Below, piece after piece: positions 8,346-16,650 of a DNA stretch of 64,000 nucleotides. The DNA comes from JAFDVL01 sp964631865 (GTDB lineage Bacteria > Acidobacteriota > Blastocatellia > RBC074). Under the pieces are notes generated by a model that was given only the letters and a program-made list of their open reading frames with translations, was not told where the DNA came from and ran no database searches. Both the position numbers and the translations under genes were made by a program. The stretch spans positions 53,868 through 117,867 of the forward strand of contig CAZWAK010000004.1 in NCBI GenBank assembly GCA_964631865.1, written 5' to 3'. Each line of letters starts with the position of its first letter. Positions within the stretch are counted from its first letter, which is position 1.

Positions 8346-8385
8346 GCAACGGAGCGTTCGATCCGTTGCCCTACACTTTCTAAGG
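8346..8385 (+). repeat. Hairpin followed by CTACACTTTCTAAGG (possible relative of the hairpin-SD cassette)
   Basis: GCAACGGA (8346-8353) and TCCGTTGC (8362-8369) form an 8-bp stem. It is followed by CTACACTTTCTAAGG at 8371-8385. The tail resembles the CTACNTTTTCTAAGG tail of the three cassette copies described elsewhere, but the stem differs and no start codon with coding support follows directly. Confidence 0.4.
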
Positions 8386-8468
8386 CGGCACTGGTGCGCA
8401 AAATCCGACATGCCGCCGCAAGTTTTTTTTGTCTCGCCTGGCTCGCACAGGGGATGTCGCAAAGAAGG

Positions 8469-8477
8469 TGCTATAAT
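8469..8477 (+). promoter_or_regulatory. Extended -10 promoter of the CBM9-like gene
   Basis: TGCTATAAT is a perfect TGN-TATAAT extended -10 element. It lies 56 bases upstream of the ATG at 8534, giving a leader of about 50 bases. No convincing -35 box is present, as is common for extended -10 promoters. Confidence 0.6.
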
Positions 8478-8533
8478 GCGCGCCGCTTTTTCCTGATCGC
8501 ATTTATCTCCACGTAGGCAGAAGGTTCTGAAAC

Positions 8534-9301
8534 ATGCAAAACCGCTTCTTCCTTTTTCTCCTCGTCGTGATGACAATGGCTGCTGAGGCCAAGCCGAAGG
8601 ACTATGTTTGTTATCGCACGGCCAATCGGATCACGGTGGACGGCAAGCTGAATGAATGGCGCAAGGTTCCGGCCACCGATGTCTTCGTGGACATCGAAGG
8701 CGATGCCAAGCCGCGCCCGCGCTTCACGACGCGCGCGAAGATGCTCTGGGACGAGCAATACTTTTACATCGCCGCTGAACTGGAAGAGCCGCACGTCTGG
8801 GGCACGTTGACGAAACGCGATTCGGTGATTTTTCACGACAATGATTTTGAAGTCTTCCTTGATCCGAACGGCGACCGCAACGAGTATTACGAATTCGAGA
8901 TCAATGCTTTGAATACCGGCTGGGATTTGTTTTTGCCCAAGCCCTACCGCGACAGCGGCAAAGCCAACAACGCCTGGGACATCACGGGGCTGAAAACCGC
9001 CGTGTACATCAACGGCACGCTGAACGATCCGCGTGATACGGACATTGGCTGGACGGTCGAAATCGCCATGCCCTGGAAAGCTCTTGCGGAGTATGCGCAC
9101 AAAGCCGCGCCGCCGAATGACGGTGACGAATGGCGCGTCAATTTTTCGCGCGTCGAATGGCAACACGAAATCGTGGGCGGCAAATATCGCAAAGTCGCCC
9201 ACACGAAAGAAGACAACTGGGTTTGGTCGCCACAAGGCGTCATAGATATGCACCGCCCGGAAATGTGGGGCGTCGTGCGCTTCACCACCCGGAAACGATG
9301 A
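8534..9301 (+). CDS. Secreted CBM9-like (carbohydrate-binding family 9 / DOMON fold) protein
   Basis: The 255-residue protein begins with a signal peptide (FFLFLLVVMTMAAEA). It then follows the CBM9-like pattern: ITVDGKLNEWRKVPAT, RAKMLWDEQYFYIAAELEEPHVW, DNDFEVFLDPNGD, YYEFEINALNTGWDL and WTVEIAMPWKAL. These blocks match the beta-sandwich family whose best-known members bind sugar ends in xylanases. The protein consists of this domain alone, so it is probably a periplasmic or exported binding protein and not an enzyme. The ligand is unknown. It is followed on the same strand by a cyclase-family gene. Confidence 0.8.
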   Translation: MQNRFFLFLLVVMTMAAEAKPKDYVCYRTANRITVDGKLNEWRKVPATDVFVDIEGDAKPRPRFTTRAKMLWDEQYFYIAAELEEPHVWGTLTKRDSVIFHDNDFEVFLDPNGDRNEYYEFEINALNTGWDLFLPKPYRDSGKANNAWDITGLKTAVYINGTLNDPRDTDIGWTVEIAMPWKALAEYAHKAAPPNDGDEWRVNFSRVEWQHEIVGGKYRKVAHTKEDNWVWSPQGVIDMHRPEMWGVVRFTTRKR

Positions 9302-9307
9302 AATAAG

Positions 9308-9348
9308 GCGTAACGCGATTTGCCAAATCGCACTACTTTTTCTAAGGA
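9308..9348 (+). promoter_or_regulatory. Hairpin-SD cassette, copy 1
   Basis: A 27-base imperfect palindrome at 9310-9336 has the core GCGATTTGCCAAATCGC. It is followed at once by TTTTCTAAGGAGA, whose AAGGAG is the ribosome-binding site of the GTG start at 9358. Near-identical modules stand upstream of the DUF1573 gene and the PilH-like gene, each about 20-22 bases before the start codon. The stem could govern access to the ribosome-binding site. Confidence 0.7.
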
Positions 9349-9357
9349 GACAATCAC

Positions 9358-10302
9358 GTGCGAGTTCTTACTGCTCTTCTTTTTTGTCTGATGACCAGCG
9401 TTTGCTTGCGAGCACAAAGCTGGACGCCGCCGACCGATGCCGAGCGTTGCCCGTGCAAATGGGGCGCGCAGGATCAACGCGGCTCGGCCAATCACATGAA
9501 ACCCGAAACTGTGCTGCGCGCGACCAAACTCATTCGCACGGGCAAAGTCATCGAACTCGGCCAGGTGCTGAGTCCGACGATGCCGTTCTTTGGCACACGC
9601 CGCTTTGAAGTGCATACCAAACGCACATTCATGAACCCGCAGTCGAATCGGCGCGGCAGCAATGAAGAATACGTCACGGGCGAGATCGGACAAGTCGGTA
9701 CGCAATTCGATGGCTTCGCGCATCAGACCATCGGCGACAGTTTGTACAATTGCTTCAAGCTCGACGAGATCGCCACGCGCAATGGCTTTGAAAAACTCGG
9801 CATCCAAAACGTCGGAGCCTTGTTCACACGCGGCGTGTTGCTTGACATTGCCGGATTGAAAGGCGTCGAGATGTTGTCGGACGCTTACGAAATCACGGTG
9901 CAGGACATCGAACAAGCCTTAGCCAAACAGAAGCTGACGCTTCAACCCGGCGATGCTGTGATCCTGCACACGGGTTGGGGCAAGTTGTGGAATAAAGACA
10001 ACGCGCGTTATGCCAAAGGCCATCCCGGCATCGGCATCGCGGCGGCCAATTGGATTGCCAAACAAGACCCGATGTTGGTCGGCGCAGACAACGGCGGCGT
10101 CGAAGTGAATCCGAACCCTGATGCGAAACTCTCGTTGCCTGTGCATCAAATCATGCTCGTCGTGAACGGTATTCATTTGCTCGAAAATTTGAAGCTCGAT
10201 GAACTCGCCGCCAACCGCATTCACGAATTCGCCTTCATCGTACAGCCCTTGAAAATACAGGGCGGCACGGGTTCGACGGTCGCGCCGATAGCTGTATATT
10301 GA
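9358..10302 (+). CDS. Cyclase-family (KynB-like) hydrolase, exported
   Basis: The start is a GTG at 9358 with AAGGAG eight bases upstream. The 314-residue protein has a signal peptide (LTALLFCLMTSVCLRA). It then shows cyclase-family features: the GTQFDGFAH segment in place of the classical metal-binding HxGTHxDxPxH, GVLLDIAGLKGVE, and a late GDAVILHTGWGKLW block. The family includes N-formylkynurenine formamidase, but this subgroup has a different metal-site motif and its substrate cannot be named. Its translation is probably shaped by the hairpin-SD cassette. It faces the GMC oxidoreductase gene convergently. Confidence 0.8.
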   Translation: MRVLTALLFCLMTSVCLRAQSWTPPTDAERCPCKWGAQDQRGSANHMKPETVLRATKLIRTGKVIELGQVLSPTMPFFGTRRFEVHTKRTFMNPQSNRRGSNEEYVTGEIGQVGTQFDGFAHQTIGDSLYNCFKLDEIATRNGFEKLGIQNVGALFTRGVLLDIAGLKGVEMLSDAYEITVQDIEQALAKQKLTLQPGDAVILHTGWGKLWNKDNARYAKGHPGIGIAAANWIAKQDPMLVGADNGGVEVNPNPDAKLSLPVHQIMLVVNGIHLLENLKLDELAANRIHEFAFIVQPLKIQGGTGSTVAPIAVY

Positions 10303-10320
10303 GCGCTCCCAATCAGTCCT

Positions 10321-11907
10321 TTATGACGCCGTGATTTTGGATGCGATCATCTCTGCCGCGCGGTACGCGATCATCGCCACGACGGCGTTCGGATGCCCGC
10401 GCGGAACCGCAGGCATCACGGAAGCGTCAGCGACCCACAAGCCGTCCACGCCACGCACGCGCAATTGCGAATCCACGACAGAACGCGGATCGCTTCCCAT
10501 CCGGCAAGTGCTTGTCGGGTGATAGACAGTTTGAATTTCGGACGTAAGCTTGGCGAGCAATTCGGCATCGTCGTTGATGTTTGCGCCGGGAAAGATTTCC
10601 TGCTCGACCAAATCGGCGAGCGGCGCAAGCGTGGCAATCTTGCGAGCCAAGCGCGCTCCGGCGAGCGTGGCTGCCGCGTCTTTGCCTTCCGCATCGGTCA
10701 GCAAGCCGAAATCAATGCGCGGCGCGTCCAGCGGATTCGCGCTGCGCAACCGCAGGCTGCCCCGCGAGCGCGGCGCAACGACTGCGACGCCGAAGCTGAC
10801 GGCATCCACTTGCGGCGGTTCCAACCCCTGGTTGTACCATTGGAACGGAGCCAGAATCAGTTCGATGTCCGGCGCAGTGCCCGGCGTACCGTTTGACCGC
10901 GTGAAGGCAAAGGCTTCGACCGCATTGGACGCGAGCATCCCGCGTTTGAAGAGCAAATAGCGCAACAGGCTGAGCGGCGATTCCGCTTTTTTGAGAGTGT
11001 CGGTTCCGCGCGTCGAAAAGATCACAGGAACCATCGGATGATCTTGCAAGTTCTCGCCGACTTCGGGCGCATCGTAATAGACCGGAAGGCCCAGCTCGCG
11101 CAGTCTTCGCGCTGGCCCGATGCCGGAGAGCATCAATGTTTGCGGCGAACCGAACGCGCCTGCTGCCAGAATCACTCCGCGCGCCGAGAAGGTTTTTTCT
11201 ACGCCGTTTTGACGCACCGTCACACCCGTTGCGCGACCATTCGCCATCTCCACGCGCAGCACCTGCGCTTCACGCACGACTTCCAGGTTCGCACGTTGCA
11301 GCGAGGGTTTCAGGTACGCATCGAACGCGCTGAATCGTTGTCCATCTTTGTGCGCCAACTCCGTCAGCCACGCGCCTGCAAACGCATCGCCGTTGTAATG
11401 CGGCTGATCGCCCAAGCCCGCCGCGCGTGCCGCTGCGACAAACGCCTTCGATAACTGGTGCGCGTTGTGGTTGGGCGAAATCATCATCGGGCCGCTACGT
11501 CCGCGCGTGCCATTCCCTTCTTCGCCAAGCCAGCATTCCTGCGCGCGAAAAACCGGCGCGACATCTTCCCAGCCCCAGCCCGTCGCGCCCGCCGTGACCC
11601 ATTCGTCGTAATCCGCCGGATGACACCACTGATGAATTTGCGCGTTCATATTCGACGAACCGCCGAGCATCTTGCCGCGCGGCGTAAAGATGCGTCGTCC
11701 GTTCGCGGCGGTCTGCGGTTCGCTTTCAAAATTCCAGTCCAGTTTGCTCTTGAAGAGCTTGGCAAAGCCCGCCGGGATTTTGACGAACGGGCTGGACGGT
11801 TTGCCGCCCGCTTCGACCAGCCGCACGCGGAATTTGCCGGAGCTGGTCAATCGTTCGGCCAGCACACAGCCCGCCGTGCCAGCGCCTACAATGATTAAGT
11901 CGGTCAT
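10321..11907 (-). CDS. GMC-family FAD-dependent oxidoreductase (choline dehydrogenase-like)
   Basis: The 528-residue flavoenzyme starts MTDLIIVGAGTAG with the FAD-binding GxGxxG at 8-13. It carries both family signatures: RGKMLGGSSNMNA in the N-terminal third and GAFGSPQTLMLSGIGP in the middle. At the C-terminus, HPTSTCRMG (H463) and RGHPNAV (H505) supply the active-site His pair. It oxidises an alcohol; choline dehydrogenase-like annotation is customary, but substrate specificity is not evident. There is no signal peptide. A GGAGAAAC ribosome-binding site precedes the start at 11907. Confidence 0.93.
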   Translation of the reverse strand: MTDLIIVGAGTAGCVLAERLTSSGKFRVRLVEAGGKPSSPFVKIPAGFAKLFKSKLDWNFESEPQTAANGRRIFTPRGKMLGGSSNMNAQIHQWCHPADYDEWVTAGATGWGWEDVAPVFRAQECWLGEEGNGTRGRSGPMMISPNHNAHQLSKAFVAAARAAGLGDQPHYNGDAFAGAWLTELAHKDGQRFSAFDAYLKPSLQRANLEVVREAQVLRVEMANGRATGVTVRQNGVEKTFSARGVILAAGAFGSPQTLMLSGIGPARRLRELGLPVYYDAPEVGENLQDHPMVPVIFSTRGTDTLKKAESPLSLLRYLLFKRGMLASNAVEAFAFTRSNGTPGTAPDIELILAPFQWYNQGLEPPQVDAVSFGVAVVAPRSRGSLRLRSANPLDAPRIDFGLLTDAEGKDAAATLAGARLARKIATLAPLADLVEQEIFPGANINDDAELLAKLTSEIQTVYHPTSTCRMGSDPRSVVDSQLRVRGVDGLWVADASVMPAVPRGHPNAVVAMIAYRAAEMIASKITAS

Positions 11908-12114
11908 AGTTTCTCCTGATTTTAGAAGTCGTCAACCAGAGGCGAGTCGCGCAGAGTAACGACTTCCTTCGCTACGATTACGCCTACACGATACGCCCCT
12001 TCCGTGTCCAGCGTCTTGAGGTCGTTCTGAGATTTTCTTGAAGTTTTTTTGAAGTCGCGGTAGGCAAGTGCGCAAGCGTTTTTTTCCAGCGTGCCGATAG
12101 CTTTTTCGCCAGCC
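11908..12114. other. Intergenic stretch without a recognisable gene
   Basis: A minus-strand frame of 67 codons crosses this region, but its translation resembles no family and it lacks a clear ribosome-binding site. Together with the adjoining RidA remnant this makes 363 bases without an intact gene. Confidence 0.4.
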
Positions 12115-12237
12115 ATGATTGCCACAAGCGACAGAACCGTTTACCTTTCTGGACCGATGGCTTGGGATGCAAACCCACAAATCGTCGGCGACAACGGCTT
12201 GGGCGCACAATTGCGATCCCCGGGCTTAACGAAAGCA
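12115..12237 (+). pseudogene. RidA/YjgF-family fragment
   Basis: The frame from the ATG at 12115 reads TVYLSGPMAWDANPQIVGD followed by NGLGAQ. This matches the RidA-family block VYLSGQxAxDxxGxIVGxGD-AAQ. The rest of a RidA protein (about 130 residues, including the arginine and glutamate active-site segments) is absent. The fragment is in frame with the SDR gene downstream, but the SDR starts cleanly at 12271, so this is read as decayed coding sequence. It implies a deletion between a lost ridA-like gene and the SDR. Confidence 0.6.
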
Positions 12238-12270
12238 AAATCACCAATGGAAGGAAAGGCCTCTTCTCCC

Positions 12271-13044
12271 ATGAGACTGAAAGACAAAGTGGCTCTCATC
12301 ACCGGAGCCAGCGGCGGCATTGGCCGCGAAACCGCGTTGTTATTTGCCCGCGAAGGCGCAAGCATCGTCTGCGTAGACGTCAACGACAAAGAAGGCAAAA
12401 AGACCGTCAAGCTGATTCAGGACGCGGGCGGTGCGGCAGCCTACAAACACGCCGATGTGTCGAGCGCAAATGACTGCGCCGCGATGGTGCGCTTCGCTGA
12501 AAAGAAATTCGGGCAACTCCACATCCTCTTCAACAACGCCGGCATCATGCATCACAGCGATGACAACGCCGTTACGACCGAAGAGGCCATTTGGGATTTG
12601 ACCATGAACATCAATGCAAAAGGCGTGTTTTTGGGCTGTAAATTCGGCATTCCCGCGCTGCGTCGCGCAGGCGGCGGCTCCGTCATCAACACCGCTTCGT
12701 TCGTCGCCGTACTCGGAGCCGCCACGCCGCAAATCGCTTACACCGCGAGCAAAGGCGCAGTGCTTTCGATGACGCGCGAACTTGCCGTCATTCACGCGCG
12801 CGAAAACATTCGCGTCAACGCGCTCTGTCCGGGGCCGCTGCGCACCGAATTGCTGATGAGTTATCTGAACACGGAAGAGAAAAAGCAACGTCGTCTGGTT
12901 CACATTCCGATGGGACGGTTTGGGGAAGCGAAAGAAATCGCGTATGCCGCGTTGTATCTGGCTTCGGATGAATCGTCGTATGTGACCGGCACAGAGTTTT
13001 TGGTGGACGGCGGCATCACTGCGGCGTATGTGACGCCGGAGTAA
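12271..13044 (+). CDS. Short-chain dehydrogenase/reductase
   Basis: From the ATG at 12271 the 257-residue protein has the classical SDR layout: cofactor motif TGASGGIG (11-18), acidic D36 in VCVDVND suggesting NAD(H) preference, NNAG (88-91), and catalytic S143, Y157 and K161 in the YTASK block. The C-terminal GTEFLVDGGITAAY closes the fold. It is typical of glucose/3-oxoacyl-like SDRs; the substrate is not evident. An upstream in-frame extension reads a RidA fragment and is rejected as part of this protein. It diverges from the GMC oxidoreductase, a possible partner in alcohol metabolism. Confidence 0.9.
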   Translation: MRLKDKVALITGASGGIGRETALLFAREGASIVCVDVNDKEGKKTVKLIQDAGGAAAYKHADVSSANDCAAMVRFAEKKFGQLHILFNNAGIMHHSDDNAVTTEEAIWDLTMNINAKGVFLGCKFGIPALRRAGGGSVINTASFVAVLGAATPQIAYTASKGAVLSMTRELAVIHARENIRVNALCPGPLRTELLMSYLNTEEKKQRRLVHIPMGRFGEAKEIAYAALYLASDESSYVTGTEFLVDGGITAAYVTPE

Positions 13045-13107
13045 TCGGTTGTTTCCGCCTCTGCAACTGACTATCTTCAAACAACCAAAATTTGTTGAGG
13101 TGAAAGG

Positions 13108-13356
13108 ATGAGCGTACAAATTGAAATTCCAGGGGAAACTGCGAAGCTCCTCCAATCCAATGCCACTATCCGCAACGTTGATCTGGATGCTGACTTGCGT
13201 GCGTTGGTTGAGACGGAGGCACGACTCGCAACAAGTGATTCGCTGGCCTTAGCCGAATTTGATCGTGATATGGAGGCGCTTACTTTACCGACAGAATCGC
13301 TCCCGATTTTGCCCCTAGACTTTTCTCGCCGCGATCTTTGCGACGAGCAGGACTAA
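13108..13356 (+). CDS. Putative VapB-type antitoxin
   Basis: The 82-residue acidic protein starts after a GAGG ribosome-binding site. No domain is recognised with certainty. Its size, its one-base overlap (TAATG) with a PIN-domain frame, and its N-terminal predicted strand (VQIEIPGETAKLL) fit a VapB-like antitoxin. The partner toxin is truncated, so the antitoxin may be a leftover. Confidence 0.5.
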   Translation: MSVQIEIPGETAKLLQSNATIRNVDLDADLRALVETEARLATSDSLALAEFDRDMEALTLPTESLPILPLDFSRRDLCDEQD

Positions 13357-13544
13357 TGCGCTATCTGGTTGATACCAACATTCTCTTGCGGTTTCTCAAT
13401 CGCACTGACCCGCATTCCACTGCGGCGCGAGCTGCCGTGCGCATTCTCAAAGCACGCGGAGACGAGACTTTTGGGGCCTTGAGACGGGCGTGCGATTGGA
13501 TTCAACGCAAAACGAATAAACGGCGATATGCAAACCGCCTGTAG
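13356..13544 (+). pseudogene. VapC-type PIN toxin, truncated
   Basis: The frame starts MRYLVDTNILLRFLNRTDP, a perfect VapC beginning with the first catalytic aspartate (VDTN). It continues HSTAARAAVRILKARGDE, after which similarity ends. The remaining 27 residues are unrelated and the frame stops after 62 codons, compared with about 130 in intact VapC. The second and third acidic residues are missing, so nuclease activity is not expected. Confidence 0.75.
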
Positions 13545-13547
13545 CCA

Positions 13548-13581
13548 GTTCACCCCAGCAGAAATCTCTGCCGGGGTGAAC
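13548..13581. terminator. Hairpin between convergent genes
   Basis: GTTCACCCC (13548-13556) pairs with GGGGTGAAC (13573-13581). An inner GCAGA/TCTGC stem extends it. It lies between the truncated PIN gene and a minus-strand gene ending at 13596. There is no strong T run on either side, so termination is only probable. Confidence 0.5.
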
Positions 13582-13595
13582 CGTTAGCCGATCTC

Positions 13596-13937
13596 TTACC
13601 GCACGGCTTCGAGGAAACGATAATCGTACCTCCAAGCTTCATCCGGCTCGTTACTGAGCACCGCAATACGACCAGTGGTGAGAAAGGCCAGCTTGAAGAT
13701 TTCCCATTCCCCCTCGGAAATGCCCCCCTGCTGTGAGGTCACGCCTCCCTCTTCCCAGATGATAACCACTTCCCGCCCGCCCCCAAGCTCGAAATTTCCC
13801 AGGCGAGTGACCCGGCCATAGTGCCAGTTATATTCACTCCCGGCCTGCTTTGCCTGCGCGGCTTCCACTGCCTCTGAGCTGACCTCGCGGAGCTGTGATG
13901 AGTCCTTGGCTCCCTTTTTGGTTTTCTTACTCGCCAT
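13596..13937 (-). CDS. Hypothetical protein, 113 residues
   Basis: The start is the ATG at 13937, seven bases after a GGAGG (13945-13950 on this strand). The N-terminus is lysine-rich (MASKKTKKGAKD). The rest is a soluble beta-rich segment (VTRLGNFELGGGREVVIIWEEGG, shown in parts: GNFELGGG, VVIIWEEGG) ending with RYDYRFLEAVR. No family is recognised. The gene has its own well-formed promoter, which supports it being real. The mixed tryptophan-rich C-terminal half might bind a small ligand or peptide, but nothing specific can be said. Confidence 0.65.
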   Translation of the reverse strand: MASKKTKKGAKDSSQLREVSSEAVEAAQAKQAGSEYNWHYGRVTRLGNFELGGGREVVIIWEEGGVTSQQGGISEGEWEIFKLAFLTTGRIAVLSNEPDEAWRYDYRFLEAVR

Positions 13938-13985
13938 TCGTTTGTCCTCCATAAATTTGTTGAGAGTGCCCGTTTGGGCGGCGGG

Positions 13986-14014
13986 ATTGTAGCTGGCGAG
14001 TTGATCTTTGGCAA
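13986..14014 (-). promoter_or_regulatory. Sigma-70-type promoter
   Basis: On the minus strand TTGCCA (14009-14014) and TACAAT (13986-13991) are separated by exactly 17 bases. This places a transcription start near 13979, about 42 bases before the start codon at 13937. The remainder of the 313-base gap 13953-14265 shows no recognisable gene. Confidence 0.65.
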
Positions 14015-14265
14015 GGTACTAAGAGTAGCAGAAGGCTTTATCGGGGGGTACGAAATGAAAGTTGGTAGAATCAGGGGGGGCGAATGGCAGATGATCCATC
14101 TCCGCCGACGATGCGCAGACAAGATACGACGCCACATTGAAAAGCAGAATCCCCACCTTACACCCCCAGCAACCCGAAGTGAATGACCGTACACCACAAG
14201 AGCGCACTGCGAACCAATTCGATAGTCATACATAACCTCCCACTGGCTTCTACGCAGCAAGCAAT

Positions 14266-15246
14266 TCATTTGTTCGTTGCCATCTTCGCCCGCTCCTCTT
14301 TGATCAAGCCTTCGAGCGAGGCTTTGCCGTCCGGTTTCAGCAGCAGGCATTGTTGGAAGTCGCGCTCGGCGGCGGCTTCCTCGCCTTGTCGCATTCGCGC
14401 CAGCCCGCGATGGCAATACGCATCGGCGAAGCGCGCATCCAGCGCCAGGAGTTGATCGTAGTCGGCGATGGCTTTGGCCCACTCGCCCCGTTCGCGCCAA
14501 ATCAGCGCACGATTGAAGTAGGTCGTAGTCAATGATGGTTTCAAGGCAATGGCTCGTTGATAGTCGGCTAAGGCCCCGTCTGCCTCGCCATTGGCGTACC
14601 GCGCTACGCCGCGATCACAATAGGCAACCGCCGCATCAGGAGCCAGCTTGATTTCACGAGTGTAATCACTGATGGCACCCGCCAGATCGCGCTGGCGCAA
14701 GCGCGTCATGCCACGACTGCCCCAGATTTTGGCAATGTGTGGATTAAGTTTGAGCGCCTGATCCAAGTCAGCCAGCGCGCCCGCCAGGTCGCCTTTGTCG
14801 CACCGCGCCTGACCACGATTGGCCCAGGCTTCGGCCAGACGCGGATTGAGTTCGATGGCTTTGTCGCCGTCACTGATGGCCCCCTCCAGATCGCCCAACA
14901 AATATCGCACCGCGCCGCGATTCATATACGCCTCAATAATTCGCGGATTGAGTTGGAGGGCACGGTCAAAATCGGCCAGCGCCTCAGCCGACTTGCCCAA
15001 TTGGTGGCGCGTCGTAGCGCGATTGTAATACGCCTCGGCACAGCCGGGATCGCTGGCGATGGCGAGGTCGAAATCGGCTTCGGCGCGTGCATAGTCGCTT
15101 TTGGCAAACCATTGGTTGCCGCGCTCGATGTAAGAAGCCGCCGTCGCCGCGCGAAAGTTTTGGGCTTGTGCCGTCACTGTAGCTGCCGCGAGCCAGCCGA
15201 TGGACTGGCAGAGAATAAAAGCGAGCAGGCTGAGTCTGCGTTTCAT
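14266..15246 (-). CDS. Periplasmic TPR-repeat protein
   Basis: The 326-residue protein has a signal peptide (LSLLAFILCQSIGWLAAATVT region) and then about eight tetratricopeptide repeats in tandem, from YIERGNQWFAKSDYARAEAD to the end. Each repeat has the A/G-Y-N-R-G spacing and P at the turn (for example AEAYYNRATTRHQLGKSAEA). TPR arrays mediate protein-protein contacts, here probably in the periplasm. No enzymatic domain is attached. AGGAGG precedes the ATG at 15246. The partner is unknown. Confidence 0.85.
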   Translation of the reverse strand: MKRRLSLLAFILCQSIGWLAAATVTAQAQNFRAATAASYIERGNQWFAKSDYARAEADFDLAIASDPGCAEAYYNRATTRHQLGKSAEALADFDRALQLNPRIIEAYMNRGAVRYLLGDLEGAISDGDKAIELNPRLAEAWANRGQARCDKGDLAGALADLDQALKLNPHIAKIWGSRGMTRLRQRDLAGAISDYTREIKLAPDAAVAYCDRGVARYANGEADGALADYQRAIALKPSLTTTYFNRALIWRERGEWAKAIADYDQLLALDARFADAYCHRGLARMRQGEEAAAERDFQQCLLLKPDGKASLEGLIKEERAKMATNK

Positions 15247-15365
15247 GGTTTTCCTCCTGGAATAATGGTTCCGTGTGTGCTTCCTCTGAAGGCTGATGGA
15301 GGGAGCAACGCACGATTGCGACAGTCAATAGGCGCTGGCTCACACCAAATTATGCCGCTCGATAT

Positions 15366-15821
15366 TCAGCGCGCGATGAGCGTGTTCTGATCCTGCATGA
15401 TCCGCCATTTGCCGCTCCGCTTTAGCACCACAAACGTCCTGAGATGGCGCTCATTCTCGTGCCTCACTTTGTCGGGCGTAATGTAGGTGGTCATCTGGCT
15501 GGTCACGGTCACCACTGCCACCTCCGGCGTGGCAAAGCGAACGTCCATCTCTTCCATCGTGTCCGTGACGCCTTTGAGAAACGTGCTATGGACTTCCTTC
15601 AGTTCCTTGAGCACCGCCTCGCGTCCGCGTGTTCGACCGCCAAATGGGTTGAGGTGATTCCAGTCTTCGGTGGTGAACTCCGGCACGCGCCCGAAGTCGT
15701 GGGAGTTGAAGGCATCATAGAAGGACTGCACCGCTTTGCGTACCGGAACTTCCTGCGTAGTCGGTTGTGCGGGCAGCCCCATGACAATCATTAGACCGAC
15801 AGCAATTAGAACCCGTCTCAT
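15366..15821 (-). CDS. Exported SnoaL-like/NTF2-fold protein (SgcJ/EcaC type)
   Basis: From the ATG at 15821 the 151-residue protein has a short signal peptide (RRVLIAVGLMIVMGLPA). It then follows the NTF2-like pattern: VRKAVQSFYDAFNSHDFGRV, WNHLNPFGG, TRGREAVLKEL, and a C-terminal RTFVVLKRSGKWRIMQDQ. Members of this fold are small cone-shaped proteins that bind or isomerise small molecules; many exported ones are uncharacterised. AAAGGA lies nine bases upstream of the start. It is close to another small exported protein upstream. Confidence 0.75.
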   Translation of the reverse strand: MRRVLIAVGLMIVMGLPAQPTTQEVPVRKAVQSFYDAFNSHDFGRVPEFTTEDWNHLNPFGGRTRGREAVLKELKEVHSTFLKGVTDTMEEMDVRFATPEVAVVTVTSQMTTYITPDKVRHENERHLRTFVVLKRSGKWRIMQDQNTLIAR

Positions 15822-15866
15822 GTTTGTGTCCTTTCTTGCTTGATTGAGCGCGAAACCCGCCACTCA

Positions 15867-16487
15867 CTACCGCGGCGGCGTGATGTTCTGGCATTGCTGC
15901 GCGAGCGGTTCAATCTTGATGCGTTCGGCCTTGATTGTGGCGCACCGAATGATGTCCGCGATGTTTCCGGCGGGGTCGCGAAATTCACGGCTCCCCACAC
16001 CGACAAATCCATCCTTTCCTGTCAGCCTGAGTCTCGTATTGATTTTGCCCGTGCCCAGAAAATTCCCCTGTGCATCAAATTCGTCCCGAATGGCAGTGAG
16101 GGCAAATTCATTGCCGCCCAGGTGTTCCCACACGCCGTGTTGTTCGCCGTAAAAGGGGCCGCTGGGCCCGGTGCGGATGTAGACACTGATTCCACCACCA
16201 CGAGCAATGGTGATGTAAGCGCGTTGGGACGGAGGCTGCGGCACACCGGGCGGAACCACCGGCGTGACAGTGTACGCCCACGCACCTTCCAGCCGCTGGG
16301 CCTGTAACTCTCGCAAGCTTCCGCGCGAGGCTAGGGATTCAGACTGCGCCTCAGTTTGTCCGGTTAACTGGTCATTGGCTTCCTGGCTTGATTGTGCGCG
16401 CAGTAAGGCTGTCGAGATGGCTAACACTGCGGCCAGCGTCAAGGCGAACAAAATATTTTTTGCGGTCAAGAACTGTGACTCTTTCAT
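15867..16487 (-). CDS. Hypothetical exported beta-rich protein
   Basis: The 206-residue protein has an N-terminal hydrophobic segment (NILFALTLAAVLAISTALL) that looks like a signal peptide or anchor. A low-complexity linker follows, then LEGAWAYTVTPVVPPG and repeated strands such as YITIARGGG and GVWEHLGGNEFALTAI. The lipocalin-like pattern (LEGAW..., GVWE, FALT) suggests a small beta-barrel, but the family is not recognised. It is transcribed away from the sigma factor gene, sharing the 163-base divergent gap 16488-16650. Confidence 0.65.
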   Translation of the reverse strand: MKESQFLTAKNILFALTLAAVLAISTALLRAQSSQEANDQLTGQTEAQSESLASRGSLRELQAQRLEGAWAYTVTPVVPPGVPQPPSQRAYITIARGGGISVYIRTGPSGPFYGEQHGVWEHLGGNEFALTAIRDEFDAQGNFLGTGKINTRLRLTGKDGFVGVGSREFRDPAGNIADIIRCATIKAERIKIEPLAQQCQNITPPR

Positions 16488-16650
16488 GGGTTCTCCTATT
16501 GGTTTTGCTCAGGCGAAGGACTACACTGATCGCCTGTCAGCTTCGTTTGAATGCTAAGGCGCTGCTTGCGCTGAGAATGTTGAGCAGCTTTTGCTCTCAC
16601 TTATACAAACGAGAAGCCGCCGCGAAAGCGGAAAGCCTGGCGAAAAAAAT

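Noticed and set aside
11922..12125. A 67-codon minus-strand frame between the GMC and SDR genes.
   Set aside because: No ribosome-binding site, no recognisable family, and part of it lies opposite a pseudogene.
12091..12270. Sixty extra N-terminal codons for the SDR.
   Set aside because: They encode a RidA remnant; the SDR fold begins at 12271.
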